A stretch of DNA of 64,000 nucleotides from Astragalus membranaceus (GCA_039519185.1 CM076846.1:181893068-181957067), one strand, 5' to 3'; counted from the first letter of the stretch, positions 41,501 to 53,789 are shown. Numbers and translations: made by a program. Notes: a model not told the origin generated them from the letters alone.

Positions 41501-44006
41501 TCAAAGTCCTTTAAGTTGAACAACTAGCCCTGTCAATGAGGTCCACTTCTCAAATGCACTGACTGAAGACACAAAGGCAAGTTTGGAAGACTCAACATCA
41601 TTCTGAGAAACTGCCAAAAAACAAAGATTAAGAGTTAGTGTGTACTTAAAGAAATCTCAGCCTCCACTTTGAACAAGAGTTTGCATATCTATTTTCCCAG
41701 ACCTGCAGTTATTTAGGAAATTGCTTGCACAGTTTTGTATACCTAAAATACTTATAAAGGCTTATGATCTATGTAGGAAGTTACATAAAAACTGTTTTAT
41801 AGTGTGTTTAGACTTCAATTTACAAGGGTCCAAACGTTTGAGGCAATTCAGAATCAGTTTAGGTAAGCACTTAACAAATATGATTTTCATTTTGTAAACT
41901 TAATTCCAAATAGCATGCAACACACCTGATGAAATTAATGAAGCAATTGAAGAATTGAATGTGTCCACTTCAGACTTCTCTTCAGGACTGGAACTCAGCT
42001 GTGAAAAGGTTATCCAGAAACAGTAAGATATATATTTAAGAAGTAGAAAAAGAAAGTTAAAATAATAGCTTTTTTTCTCCCAAAAATCCATCAACAAAAA
42101 TGTATCAGAGGCATATGTTATGGATTTGAATTTACTACTTGAAATTGATAATAAAGACACTGATTTCCTCCCATTCTGAAATTCAGAATCTAGTCCATAT
42201 ATATGAGCATTTAGATATCAAGATTAAAATTTAATGCAAATAAAGTCATTGAATATTGATTAAGAAATTAGATGGTTGATGTTATTGTTGGTAATCAATA
42301 AGACAATAACAGAAAACCATTTTGTGGGTCTAACTTATATGATGAAAGATTTCATAACAAAAGTGTCAATTATGAATGCATCATTTAAGAAACCAGATAT
42401 ACCTTGTTCAAAGCTATATTGGCTTTTTGGACCCAATCAGTATCCGCGCCTCTCCCTAATACAGAACCGGCTTTAGTTAGATCATTGCTTTCAATTGCTT
42501 GACCAACTTCACTCAGTTTGTACACCAGATCCTGAAGATACCCTGCAAATATCTTTCACTCTTTAGTACCCAAAAAAATGTCCCAGCTAAATTTGAGAAC
42601 TCAGTGCAAAAGAAAGCAGCCTGAAAATTTTCTTTCACTCTACCAAGAAAAAAACACTGGTACTTTTTGTTTCAATTTTCTTGAAGGAAACTTAAGCAAA
42701 TAAAACATGAATGGGAGAACAAAAATTAATCAATCGGGAGAACTGGAGCAGAACTGATTTGTGGATCCCTTTGCCAAGTGGTACTTTCGCTTTCAGCTGT
42801 GACGGCTCTGTCAAATTATGGGGATGATGTTGAGTGTGGTGGTCTCTTTCGCAATGCTTCATGGGATCTCCTGTTTGCTTTCACGCATAAGCTGGATCGT
42901 TTCTCAATTCTGGAGGCGGAGCTATGGTCTATTTATCATAAGGGTGTGTATAGCTTGGGTCGAGGATATCGCAACTTTGTGGTGGAGTCAGATAGCTTTG
43001 TGGCTATTGAGTTGCTTACAGCTGATACTTCTGACTTGCACCCTTTGGATCGGTTAATCAAAAGGATTAAAAGCATCATGAATACTCAAGACAAGATTGG
43101 TTGGAAGCCCATTTTGAGAAAGGCTGACTGATAGGTCTCCTGATCGGCTAGCTAAGGATAGTCTCACTAGTGACGCAGTTTATTGTCTTTTTGATGATGT
43201 TCCTCCCTTTCATAACCGTCTTGTGATCGCTGATAAGAGAGGCTTGTCGGCCCAATTTGGGTAGTTGTCATTTGGGCTTTAAGCCCTTTGTTTTCGCCAA
43301 CAACAAAAAAGCTTTGCATTTTATGAGACATTTATGTTCGTTGAAACTTGAAACCCTCCAGAATTGTCTATATAGCACTCACTCTTCAAATTGAAGATGT
43401 ATCACAACAACAACACATATCATTATATTCAATCACTTCTATTTTCTCAAATTATTATCAATGTCAACCCATCAGTGCCAATGTCTATTGCTCAGATACA
43501 TACTGCCAGCCTATGCAGACCCTCAGATTTATGAATTAATTTATTTATAAAGTCATTCAATTTAAGAAAAAGAGCATGAAAATGAATGTCAAATAATAGG
43601 ACAAAATAAAAATATGGTTTAATAGAATGAGACCTTTTTCTTTGGTAGAGGAACTGATGACACTTTGTTTCTCAATTCTCTTCTTTCTATCCTCCTTAAT
43701 TCTTTCCATAAGCTCATCATCCTCATCTGCTTCAAGTATTGCAGCATTAGCATCAAAGAAGCTCTTACTACTACCACCCAATGAAAGAACAAAGCTAGTG
43801 AGGAAACTGATGGAGATGCTTCTTTTGGTCACAATTAGAGAACTCTCATTAACTGCTTTGCAAAGAGTTAATTGTCTCTTTTTCACATTGCATTTGATGG
43901 GGTTGTAAACAACATGTGTTGTTGTTGTTGCTGTTAATGACATAGAGGGTGATGATGAAGAAGCTAGATTGAAGGGGTTTGCAGTTGAGAGAAAATTTGT
44001 TGCCAT
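41501..44006 (-). CDS. MPH2-like: Thylakoid lumenal 16.5 kDa-type protein (MPH2 family)
   Basis: Four exons on the minus strand: 43634-44006, 42403-42542, 41926-41998 and 41501-41610. All introns have GT...AG, phases fit, and the total is 231 codons plus TGA. Exon 1 encodes a bipartite targeting sequence: a Ser/Thr-rich chloroplast transit part, then KR followed by a hydrophobic stretch ending SFFDANA, a likely AxA lumen-processing site, then ILEADEDDELMERIKEDRKK. Exon 2 begins YLQDLVYKLSEVGQAIE and contains TDWVQKAN. Exon 3 begins LSSSPEEKSEVDTFNSS. Exon 4 ends EKWTSLTGLVVQLKGL. This matches the thylakoid-lumen 16.5-kDa family (Arabidopsis MPH2, linked to photosystem II maintenance under high light). 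Intron 1 holds a LINE fragment. The gene converges on the MBD gene. No inactivating lesion was seen. Confidence 0.92.
42745..43311 (+). pseudogene. LINE RNase H-like fragment inside intron 1 of the MPH2-like gene
   Basis: Antisense to the host gene. The plus strand encodes pieces of the RNase H-like domain typical of plant non-LTR retrotransposons: FSCDGSV, then after a frame change GGLFRNASWDLLFAF, EAELWSIYHKGVYSLGRGY and VVESDSFVAIELL, then after another frame change PDRLAKDSL and a C-terminal tail. It ends near 43311 in an A-rich stretch. It is 5' truncated with at least two frameshifts. Target-site duplications were not identified. Confidence 0.8.
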
Positions 44007-44049
44007 GTTTTTTTTTATCTATCTCTCTCTTTTCTTTTTTTTCTTTTAC

Positions 44050-44289
44050 TTATTTTTTTGGGGTCTGAAAGTTCAGTGGGACATTGCAATTTGGAGGATA
44101 AGGTTTTGGATTCTGTAATCTGATCCAGTCATTTTTTAGATCCTCAAGGGTATTGTAGTCATTGAAAGGTAACATGTAATCCACGTATTTTTTTTCAAAA
44201 GGGTTGAATTTTTTTCCTAAGCTAGATGACATAAAGTCACCGAAATTTATTGAAAAAACAATATATTGCAGTCCGATCCGGTCACCCAT
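44050..44289 (-). CDS. Hypothetical 79-codon ORF upstream of the MPH2-like gene
   Basis: It ends 44 bp before the MPH2-like ATG, same strand. The translation (start MGDRIGLQY, middle NTLEDLKNDWIRLQ, end PLNFQTPKK) is less repetitive than chance frames here and looks protein-like, but no family is recognised. It might be an exon or relic of another gene, or the MPH2 promoter region open by chance. Confidence 0.25.
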   Translation of the reverse strand: MGDRIGLQYIVFSINFGDFMSSSLGKKFNPFEKKYVDYMLPFNDYNTLEDLKNDWIRLQNPKPYPPNCNVPLNFQTPKK

Positions 44290-44355
44290 TTTTGAGATTA
44301 TTGCTGAGTGTCATGCGTTGTATCGAGACTTTAATAAGATTTTTATGGAGGTAGA

Positions 44356-44633
44356 TATTGAGATATGCCTTGTAATTCTATTGCTTGTATTAATAGTAGG
44401 TGTAGTTAAAAACCTAGTCGAAATGGGCCAGTCAAATGGGCTAGTCGAAATTATGGGCCTGAGCTTGTTTTATTGTATATATATACAGACGTCAATAGCA
44501 TGTAATTTGCACCCTACTTTTATGAAATTCAGTGCAGCTTTTACTATACATATTATATTGCCCTAATCATTTCTCTTGTCCCTTAGCGCCGCCACTTCCT
44601 TTTCTTCTCCCTTTCACGTGTTTATCCCCAACA
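44356..44633 (+). repeat. 5' LTR of the copia element
   Basis: 278 bp, with a TATATATATA box at about 44478 and 'gtcgaaatgggccagtc' repeats. Six of its seven differences from the 3' LTR are A or T where the partner has G or C. Confidence 0.92.
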
Positions 44634-44681
44634 AACTAGTATCAAGAGCTTGTTAGATCCTTACAAAATCTATCAAGATTC

Positions 44682-47600
44682 ATGGCAGCGCGAGACAACT
44701 CTGGTGGAGGTATTCCGGGGAACCTCCCAATCTTCGACGGAAAGGATATGAACGATGGTGTGCGCAGATGAAGGTGCTGTTTCGATATCAAGATGTCCTT
44801 GATGTCGTGAATGATGGTGTTCCACCCTTGGCAGCAAATGCCACTGAAGCGGTGAGGAACAACCACCATTCGCTGAGGAAGAAAGATGGAAAAGGGTTGT
44901 TTTTGATTCACTAATGCGTTGATTCTAATGTCTTGAACCTGATCATCGACAGTGAGTCAGCAAAGGCAGCTTGGGACATCCTCAAGAACTCGTATGGAGG
45001 AGCAGATAGACTGAAGAAGATACGCCTTCAGTCGCTCAGGAAACAGTACGAGGCCTTGAAGATGACAGATGGAGAATCGATTGGAGAATTCATTACGAGG
45101 TTAGTAGCATTAACTAATCAAATGAAAGGTAATGGTGAAACTGTGACTGAAGTAAATAAAGTCGAAAAGGTGCTCAGATCCTTAACCCTGGAATTCGACT
45201 ATGTTGTCACTGCTATCGAAGAATCCAAGGACCTAGATACGTTGAAGTTAGATGAACTTCAGGGTTCCTTAGAGGCGCATGAATTGAGAATAAGGCAGAG
45301 AAGTTCAGAGAAAGAAACTGAACAAGCCTTGCTTTCATACTCGTCTAAGAGAAATGGGAAGGCAGGCAACAAGGAGAAGGGTAGAGAAAAGGGATCAAGC
45401 AGTAAGAAGAAAGAACAAGGATCTTTCGACAAGAAGAAGGGAGACCTGTCAAAAGTTCAGTGTTATAACTGTCAGCAATTTGGGCATTATAGGAACAAGT
45501 GTAAAAACAAGAAGGTTCCTAGGGATAAAGATGCAGAAGCCAAGTTTGCTAATGATGGTGACTCAGACTCTGACTCAGATGAGTTAATGCTGATGGCTGT
45601 CGAAGATGAGATTCGACTCAATGAAGGAATTGCTGAAAGTAGCGAGCAAAATAGAGGGAACACTTGTATAAGTGGATTCACTTGCGATGCTCAAAATACT
45701 TGTGCAATGTGTGTGTGGCAGGGTAGTGGAAACACTGGTGATGCCTCCAACACTGCCAGCAATGATGATGAAGAATTGTCATTCATGACAGCTACTGACC
45801 TAGAATTACTGTTGTTGAAGGCTGATACAAATTCGACGGAAGAGAAGTCTGTCGAATGGTATCTCGACACAGGATGTTCAAATCACATGTGTTGTCACAA
45901 GGAGTGGTTTGTCGAACTGGAGCAGATAAGCAAAAAGATAAGGTTTGCAGATAACAGTAGAGTTACTGCTGAAGGAGTAGGTACCATAAAGTTTCTGTCG
46001 AAAGATGGTAAGTGGTGCTACATCCAAGGGGTATTTTATGTACCAGATATGAGGAGCAATCTGCTAAGTATTGGGCAGATGATTGAGAAAACCTTCACCG
46101 TCGAAATGGGTGATAACAGTCTCAGCTTGTTCGATTCGACCAAGAAGATGATTTTGAAGGTGTCGATGCAGAGTAACAGAACCTTTAAGATCAAGCTGCA
46201 AGTAGTCGAAGAACATTGTCTCCAGACCACTGTCGAAGAGGAGCACTGGAGATGGCACAGGAGATTTGGCCACCTCAACTTCAAGAGCTTGAGTTAGCTA
46301 CATGAAAAGAAGATGGTTCATGGGTTGCCTGCAGTAAAAGTACCTGTCGAAGTTTGCGAGAGTTGTTGCAAGTCGAAGCAACCAAGAAACTCGTTTAAAT
46401 CAGAAGTACCTAGCAGAGCAAAGAAGAAGCTAGAAGTGATATTTTCTGATGTCTGTGGTCCTTTCGAAGTATGTTCCTTAGGAGGGAATACGTACTTTGT
46501 CACCTTCATTGACGAATACACTAGAATGTCCTGGGTGTATTTGATCAAAAGGAAGAGTGAAGTACTAGAAATATTCAAGAAGTTTAAGGTAATGATTGAA
46601 AAGCAGAGTGAATGTGCAATCAAAACCCTTAGAAGCGATGGAGGTGGTGAGTACAATTCTCATGGATTTGTCGAATTCTGTGAGAAAGAAGGAATTGTGC
46701 ATGAAGTCACTGCACCTTACACGCCTCAGCATAATGGTACTGCTGAGAGGAAAAACAGGACCATCCTCAACATGGTAAGAAGTATGTTGAAGGAGAAGAA
46801 ACTACCTCATAGTTTATGGGGAGAACTTGTAGCCACAGTAGTGTATATTCTAAATAAGTGCCCCACAAAGAGATTGATTGGGAAGACACCTGAAGAAGCT
46901 TGGCTGGGAAGAAAGCCGAGTGTCAAGCACCTTAGAATAATTGGCTCAGTATGCTATAGACATGTCCCTGAGCAACTAAGAAGCAAACTGGATGATAGAG
47001 CACAACAAATGATTCTTGTTGGCTATCATTCGACAGGAGCATACAAACTGTATGATCCTGTGCAGAAGAAAATAGTGAGAAGCAGAGATGTCGTAGTAGA
47101 TGAGTCGAAACATTGGAACTGGGAAGAAGGCTGTGAGAAACCTACAATGATGGACTTCGACGAAGTCTCTGATCGAGATGATCAGAATGAAGAGGTCGAA
47201 ACTGAAGAGCCAAAAGAACCCATTGCTGTCGAACCTTTAAGAAGGTCGCAAAGGGAAAGACAGAGATCAATAAGACTAGAAGGATTCGACACGTTCCCAG
47301 ATTCTGCTATTACAGCAGAGGGAGACCTGACACACTTTGCATTAATGGCTGAAGCAGAACCAGTGAGCCTGGAAGAAGCTCTTAGTCACAAGCAGTGGAA
47401 GGAAGCAATGATTGATGAGCTGAAGTCAATCGAAAAGAATGGCACTTGGAAGCTAGTCGAACTTCCAAGGCAAAAGAAAGCTATAGGCGTGAGATGGGTC
47501 TACAAGACCAAAGTCAAGCCCAATGGAGAAGTGGCCAAGTACAAGGCCAGGCTAGTAGCCAAAGGGTTCCTGCAGAAACCTGGTTTGGATTACAATGAGG

Positions 47601-48910
47601 TCTTTGCCCCAGTAGCCAGGATCGAAACCATAAGATTGGTAGTAGCATTGGCAAGTCATAGAGGCTGGCCCCTACATCAACTAGATGTAAAGTCAGCATT
47701 TCTTAATGGACCTCTGGAGGAGGAAGTCTATGTTTGTCAACCACCTGTTTTTGAGTCGAAGGGCCAAGAAGACATGGTTTTTAAGCTTAAGAAAGCCCTA
47801 TATGGACTCAAGCAAGCTCCAAGAGCGTGGAACAAGAGAATTGATGGATTTCTCTTGGCTCAGAAGTTCATGAGATGCACCAATGAACATGGAGTGTATG
47901 TGAAGAAGAATGGAACTTCGACCCAGTTGTTGTTGTGCCTGTATGTAGATGATCTACTAGTAACTGGAAGCAACGAAGTCGAAGTCGAAGCCTTTAAGAA
48001 AGTGATGATGTCTGAGTTTGAAATGAGTGATCTAGGACATCTATCATATTTCTTAGGAATGGAATTCACAGAGTCGAAGAAGGGAATATTTCTGCATCAG
48101 TCGAAATATGCAGCTGATATCCTGAAGAGATTCGACATGATCAATTTCAAGGAGGTTTCGACACCAGCAGACACAAGCAGCAAGCTGTCGAAAGATGATG
48201 AAGGGATTGAAGTAGATGCCACCCTCTTTAAACAGATTGTGGGCTCCCTGAGGTACTTGTGCAACACTCGACCTGACATTATGTTTAGTGTCGGAATGAT
48301 CAGCAGATTCATGGAGAAGCCGAAAAGCTCTCATCTAGTAGCTGCGAAAAGAGTACTAAGGTATATAAAGGGAACACAAAGTTATGGTATTCTATTCCCT
48401 AGCAAGTCAGAGTCGAAGAATGATGCTGAAGTGTTTGGTTACACTGACTCCGACTGGAGTGGAGACAAGAGTGATCGAAAAAACACAAGTGGGTATGTCT
48501 TCATGCATGGATCGACACCCATCTCTTGGTGCTCGAAGAAGCAAAGTATAGTTGCGTTATCTTCTTGTGAAGCAGAGTATGTGGCTGCTTCGTTTGCAGC
48601 ATGTCAAGCTTCATGGCTGAGCATGCTATTGGTCGAAATTGGAGTGCACAGGGTCGAAGGAATGAAGTTGTTGATCGACAACAAGTCTGCGATAGATCTC
48701 GCCAAGAATCCTGTTGCACATGGTAGGTCGAAGCACATAGAAACCAGATATCACTTCCTGCGTGATCAAGTAAACAATGAGAAGCTGAATCTGGAATATT
48801 GCTGTTCGGAACTTCAAGTAGCTGATGCAATGACCAAGCCATTGCAAAAGGGAAGATTCGAAGAACTGAGAACAATGCTTGGGATGATGTCACTCAGCAA
48901 TGTGAATTAG
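44682..48910 (+). pseudogene. Copia gag-pol polyprotein with three lesions
   Basis: Gag starts at ATG 44682. Near 44745 one base appears missing, shifting from FDGKD to a frame reading YERWCAQMK. A TAA at 44912-44914 interrupts GLFLIH/CVDSN. Then the frame is open through gag (CCHC knuckle CYNCQQFGHYRNKC) and protease (DTGCSNHM) to a TAG at 46295-46297 inside GHLNFKSLS/LHEKKMVHGLP. From 46313 an 865-codon frame gives integrase (D46, D109, E145), RT (YVDD at 544-547) and RNase H to TAG at 48910. The two stops fit CAA/CAG-to-TAA/TAG changes. It cannot make an intact polyprotein. Clade looks Tork/Tnt1-like, by impression only. Confidence 0.93.
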
Positions 48911-48917
48911 GAGGGAA

Positions 48918-49195
48918 TATTGAGATATGTCTTGTAATTCTATTGCTTGTATTAATAGTAGGTGTAGTTAGAAACCTAGTCGAAATGGGCCAGTCGAATG
49001 GGCTAGTCGAAATTATGGGCCTGGGCCTGTTTTATTGTATATATATACAGACGTCAGTAGCATGTAATTTGCACCCTACTTTTATGAAATTCAGTGCAGC
49101 TTTTACTATACATATTATATTGCCCTAATCATTCCTCTTGTCCCTTAGCGCCGCCACTTCCTTTTCTTCTCCCTTTCACGTGTTTATCCCCAACA
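48918..49195 (+). repeat. 3' LTR of the copia element
   Basis: 278 bp, same ends as the 5' LTR. The RNase H stop codon (48910) lies 7 bp before it; the purine run 'aggaggga' (48909-48915) is the polypurine tract. Confidence 0.92.
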
Positions 49196-49754
49196 GTAGA
49201 TACTCCCCAAAGAAGATTGAGTTTTGGGCTTCATGTTGCTTAGTTGAAGCCTCCTATGGGTTGAATAGCGTTGAATGTGGACGGTAGAGCAATCACAAAT
49301 CCCGGTCCGGCTGGTTTTGTGGATTTGGTGGATTACTTCGTAGTCATGAAGGGAAATTCCTTCTCGGTTTTAGTGGTTTAGTGGGTGTTTCGCATATTCT
49401 GCACGCGGAGATTATGGCTTTGTTGCATGGTTTTTCTTTATGTTGGAATAGGGCATCCGGAAAGTAAAATGTTTTACCGACTCTCTAGAAACTATTCGTT
49501 TGATTGATGAAGCTAACATCTCCTATCACAAGCATGGGAATGAGATAGCTTTGGTTCGAGATTATTTGAAGAGAGAGTGGGAGATTTAGTTTCATCATTC
49601 TTATCGAGAGGCAAACTTTTGTGCTGATTGGCTCGCGAAGAAGGGAGCTCGTGATACTTCTTTTACATTGTGGCATTCACCTCTAGTGGAGTTGAGTCCT
49701 TTGTGCTTGCTGATGTTTTAGGCACTCATTTTGTGACCTTGGTTTTTTGTTTTA

Positions 49755-49783
49755 CTAGTGTGTAGACCTGTGCATTGCACGGG
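49755..49783 (-). other. Helitron 3' terminus, minus orientation
   Basis: On the minus strand, CCCGTGC/GCACAGG hairpin (49767-49783, one G-T pair), then CTAG (49755-49758) and T. The rest of this copy would extend right into the AT-rich DNA after 49784. Confidence 0.6.
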
Positions 49784-50628
49784 CACAAGTTATTTTTTTT
49801 AAGATAAGTGTAAAAGTTTAATTATTGTTAATTGTTGTATGTTTTGATTAAAAATGTGTTTAACATAATTATTTTTAATAAAAATTTGTAACCCAACCTG
49901 TCATGTGTAAATCTTTAGTTATCTTTTGATTAAAAATATAGTTAAACCTAAATTTAAGATGTTATGTTACACCAGATTAATGATTAGAGCTTGTGTGAAC
50001 AATCTAGGTGAAGTTAACTCAGACTAATTGTCAAAAAAAGAAGAAAAAAACTTAGACAACTAATTATTTAGCGACAACAATTTTGGATTCAATTGCATAA
50101 ACACTCGAATACAGATAAATCTAATATATTGTATATTGGCCTTAATATTGCCCATTTGTTACAGAATAAAACTTAAGTGATTTTGTTTATATAATTTATA
50201 GATTAGTTTTTAGAGATTTTTAAGAAAATGAGACGTTGTTTGTGTTTGTGTAACCTACTAAAAATCACTTATTTTAAAAAATCATTCGTTAAAAAATTAT
50301 TCTTATGAGAAGCTACTCAAAATAGCATCTCATATGACGCAGTTTTTATATTATTTTCAACTTTTCATTTTTTAAATATTTGTAACAAATGGACAAAAGG
50401 TTGTCTTAAGTGATAATTTTTTAAAAAAAAGTGATTTTTTTTTAAAAAACAGTCGTACCAAACAGGCTCATTATTTATTTTTTCAAGTAGAAAATTATTA
50501 CTATGTTTTTTTGAAGCACAATTATTACTATGTTTAGAAATATATAGATAGATATTTGGTTATCAGGGTACCTAATTGTGGGTTCTTGTGCCATAACACA
50601 ATGGGCCTCACCCACCCCAAAAGTTTTA
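49784..50628. other. AT-rich DNA, probably body of a Helitron-like copy
   Basis: No ORF, repeat or gene recognised; poly-T and poly-A stretches only. Confidence 0.4.
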
Positions 50629-51240
50629 GGCCCATGCTTTTCCTACATCCTCTCTTACTCGGCGCACACCCTCAAATACTACTTAATGAACAAAAAAGTT
50701 CCAAACGCGACCCTATTTTTTTTCCAGATTTTTCACGGGTTCGGACCCCAAGAACCGGACCTGTTTGGTGTAGAGGTGTCGTGTCTACTATCTTGTGACA
50801 CCCCTCTCAATGTTGAGATTTTAACCGATCCGGTTGCACACTGCCGAATCAAATTAGTTCTTTCAATTGCTCCCTGAAGTAAAGACCAATGCGAAATAAG
50901 TGTTGAAATTGAAATAGAGTATTTGTAGTTGTGTGTATTAGTAATGATATCGCTTTATTGTATTGATTGTCTAAATTCAAGATGCAGGTATATTCAATAC
51001 AACAATCAGCAAGCCAAATTGAGGTATATTCAATTCATCTTTTGTTCGGTGCCTTGGTGCCCCACCCATTCTCTGCTTCTTCACAAATACCCTAACCTCA
51101 CCCGCTGAAATGGTAGACCTAATGGAATGGCAGTTGTGCCCAACCCAGTACTTAAATGAAAAATTCCTAACCGTCCTTCATTATGTTCCAAACAATTGAA
51201 ATGTCGTACTTGTTTCGTTATGTTCCAAACAATTGAAATA
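50629..51240 (+). mobile_element. Decayed copy of the 54343-56522 element family
   Basis: Starts with 'gcttttcctacatcctctc', a degraded form of the TIR at 54343. At 51122 it carries ATGGAATGGCAGTTGTGCCC, reading MEWQLCPTQYLNEKFLT, nearly the same as the start of the ORF at 54908. It breaks down after about 25 codons. No right terminus found. Confidence 0.6.
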
Positions 51241-51416
51241 GAGAGATTGAATGTTTCGTTATTGCTAGATCTTTATTCAAACAAAGTTATAATATAATGT
51301 TAACATACACCGAATCCGTTAAATTATTCAAACAAAGATATAACAGTTTGCAATTTAAAATAAAACAGCACGAAATCAGTTGTCATATTCACCAAATGAC
51401 GGTCCACTGACAGAAA

Positions 51417-51545
51417 GATCTGGGTTCGCGAGGGAGATAAAGATCTAGGTTCGCGAGGGAGAGAAAGATCTGGGTTCGCGAGGGAGAGATCCATCTGGGT
51501 TCGCGAGGGAGAGAAAGATCTGGGTTCGCGAGGGAGAGAAAGATC
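51417..51545. repeat. 25-bp minisatellite
   Basis: Five copies plus a partial of a 25-bp unit, 'gatctgggttcgcgagggag' followed by about five A/G-rich bases, starting at 51417, 51442, 51467, 51492 and 51517. One copy has 'atccatctggg'. Confidence 0.9.
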
Positions 51546-52311
51546 GGATCACCGTTTCAGATCTTCTTCTTGTTTCAGATCTGGGTTTTGCGCAGAGAGA
51601 AAGAGAGGAAAAGAAGGAAAAATGGGAGAGGGAGAGTGAGGTGGCGACGGTGGTGGGAGGGTGGCGACGGTGCCGATCTGGAAATGACGGTGGTGGGAGA
51701 GGGAGAGTGAGGTGGCCACGGTGGTGGAAGGAAAAGAAGGAAAATTGTTTTATGTTTTATTTAAATTAAAAAATGAATTTGCTGATGTGGAAATGACATT
51801 CAGCTATACTGACACGTCATTTAATGAATTGAGGACTCCACGTCAGCAGTTAACTGCCAGCGTGACGTCCGTTAGTCAAAACTGACGTGAGGGGCCAAAA
51901 TGAAACAAAAACGAAACATGATGGACCAAAACGGACCCAAAAAAAGATAAAGAACCAAAGTGAAATCTAGAGCAAAGATAAAGGACCAAAAGTTCTATTT
52001 AGCCTAATCAGTATGATGATTTGTTATTTAATCTGGCAGGTTTTGGTGTGATTTGATTTTCTACATAACAAATCAGAATGATGATTATTATTATCGTTTC
52101 TGATTTTGATTACAGGTGTGTTTGACTATAGGCTCAAACTCGAATGGTTTGCAGATTGGATATATACATGGAGTGATACCTTCATATGGGAAATTAAGGA
52201 TCAGGCTGATATTGAGGGATTTGTGTTCTTGGTAGTTAAGTATTTGTCTCCAATTCATTAATTTGCTGCTTCCAACTGTAACAAAAGCATTATTTGTTTA
52301 TGATGTTATAA
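51546..52311. other. Repeat-derived intergenic DNA
   Basis: Contains 'ggtggcgacggtggtggg' repeats (51640-51725) and a run of 'ggaccaaaa' phrases (about 51900-52000) like those at ends of dispersed plant repeats. No gene recognised. Confidence 0.4.
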
Positions 52312-52606
52312 TATTTTATTGGTTTAAATACTTTTTACGCCCTGCAAATATACCCATTATCCAGTTACCCCCCCGCAAAAAAAAAACGTTTAAAACAAAC
52401 CTTGCAAAATATAATTTTATCCAGTTACCCCCCTGCCGTTAAATTTTCTGTTAAAAACTGTAAAATTAACATTATCCAGTTACCGCCCCTGACTGCCACG
52501 TCAGCATCCTGGTCAACAATGCCACGTCAGCAACCAATGGATGGCTGCCACGTGGCACTGTTGTTAAATCAAAATAAATCTTCAAAATGGCTATAGAGGG
52601 TGTTGA

Positions 52607-52665
52607 ACCTGTGACCAGCCACTCACACACACACCCCCTAACCACTGAGCCACCTTATTACTTGT
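52607..52665 (-). other. tRNA-like Pol III boxes in left TIR
   Basis: Minus-strand counterpart of 53790-53852: box A-like GTGGCTCAGTGGTTAG and box B-like GGTTCAACACC in tRNA order and spacing. Confidence 0.5.
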
Positions 52666-53789
52666 GATTATTAACACAACTACTAATATATATTACATCA
52701 TTGATACTTAATTTAAAAAAAAAATCTGGGTAACTCAGTTGCATCATTCATCTTCATCATTCTGTTGCTATCATCATTCATCATTCATCTTCAGAATTCA
52801 TCATTCATCTTCAGAATACTGGGTAATTAAAAAAAAATCATTCATCTTCCATCATTCTGTTGCTATCATCATCAAACGTAACCCAGTTGCAATCATCATC
52901 AAACGAACATCAAACGAAAATCAGACAATTTTGCAACCAAAATCAAACAAAAATCTGGGGATATTCTTCTCTTCATAGCTGAAATGGAGAGATTCTACTG
53001 GGGAGCGATTGAATCCAACTATATATTCAAACAATTTTGCAACCAAAATCAGACAATTTTGCAACCAAAATCAAACAAAAATCTGAACAATTTTGCATTT
53101 TCATTTCGTTTGCATTTTCCTAGAAATCAACACTTTTGTTTATCTTCAAATCGAAATCAGATCTGGAACGAAAACCAATTGATGATGAAGATTTCGTTTC
53201 TAGGTGATTTCGTTTCTGGGTGATTTCGTTTCACGATGATGAATGATGAACGAGATATGAAACGATGATGAACGATGATTTCATTTCTGGTGGCTGTAGA
53301 TCTGGGATCGTTTCTGGTTGCGTTTCCAGGAGAGAGAGAGAGAGAGAGACGAACTGAGAGAGAGAGAGAGAGAGATGAACTGAGAGAGCGAGAGAGATGA
53401 ACTGAGAGAACGATGATGAATCGTTTCTGGAAACAGGAGAGAAGAGGAATTGTTGTTGTTGAAAAAAAAACTGAGAGAGAGAGAGACGAACTGAGAGACA
53501 GGAAGAGGAAGAGGAAGAGGAACTGAGAGAGAGACGAACTGAGAGACGAACTGAAGAAGAGGAATTTTCTGGGTTTCGTATTGTTGATGTTGTTGTTCGT
53601 TTCCAGGAAGAGGAAGAGGAAGATGATGAACTGATGTTTTTCTGGGTTTCGTATTGATGAGGAATTGTCTGGGTAAATTTTCTGGGTTTCGTATTGATGA
53701 GGAATTGTCTGAGTTACCCAGATTTTTTTTTTAAATTAAGTATCAATGATGTAATATATATTAGTAGTTGTGTTAATAATCACAAGTAA

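Larger units (their letters stand above)
44356..49195 (+). mobile_element. Ty1/copia retrotransposon, full length, coding region broken
   Basis: LTRs of 278 bp at 44356-44633 and 48918-49195. A 5-bp duplication GTAGA lies at 44351-44355 and 49196-49200. The LTR ends are TATTGAGATATG...CCCCAACA, so the usual TG start appears changed. A PBS-like AGTATCAAGAGCT follows the 5' LTR. The LTRs differ at 7 of 278 positions (about 2.5%), all transitions. Domain order protease-integrase-RT-RNase H proves copia type. Confidence 0.94.
44290..49735 (+). pseudogene. LINE RNase H-like pseudogene split by the copia element
   Basis: Left piece 44290-44355 (reading FEIIAECHALYRDFNKIFM) and right piece 49196-49735 are joined when the copia element and one GTAGA are removed. 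The right piece encodes, with stops and frame changes, NVDGRA, GPAGFGG, LHAEIMALLHGFSLCW, DSLETIRLIDEA, HHSYREANFCADWLAKKGA: the RNase H-like domain of a LINE. It is a different copy from the one in the MPH2 intron. Confidence 0.72.
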
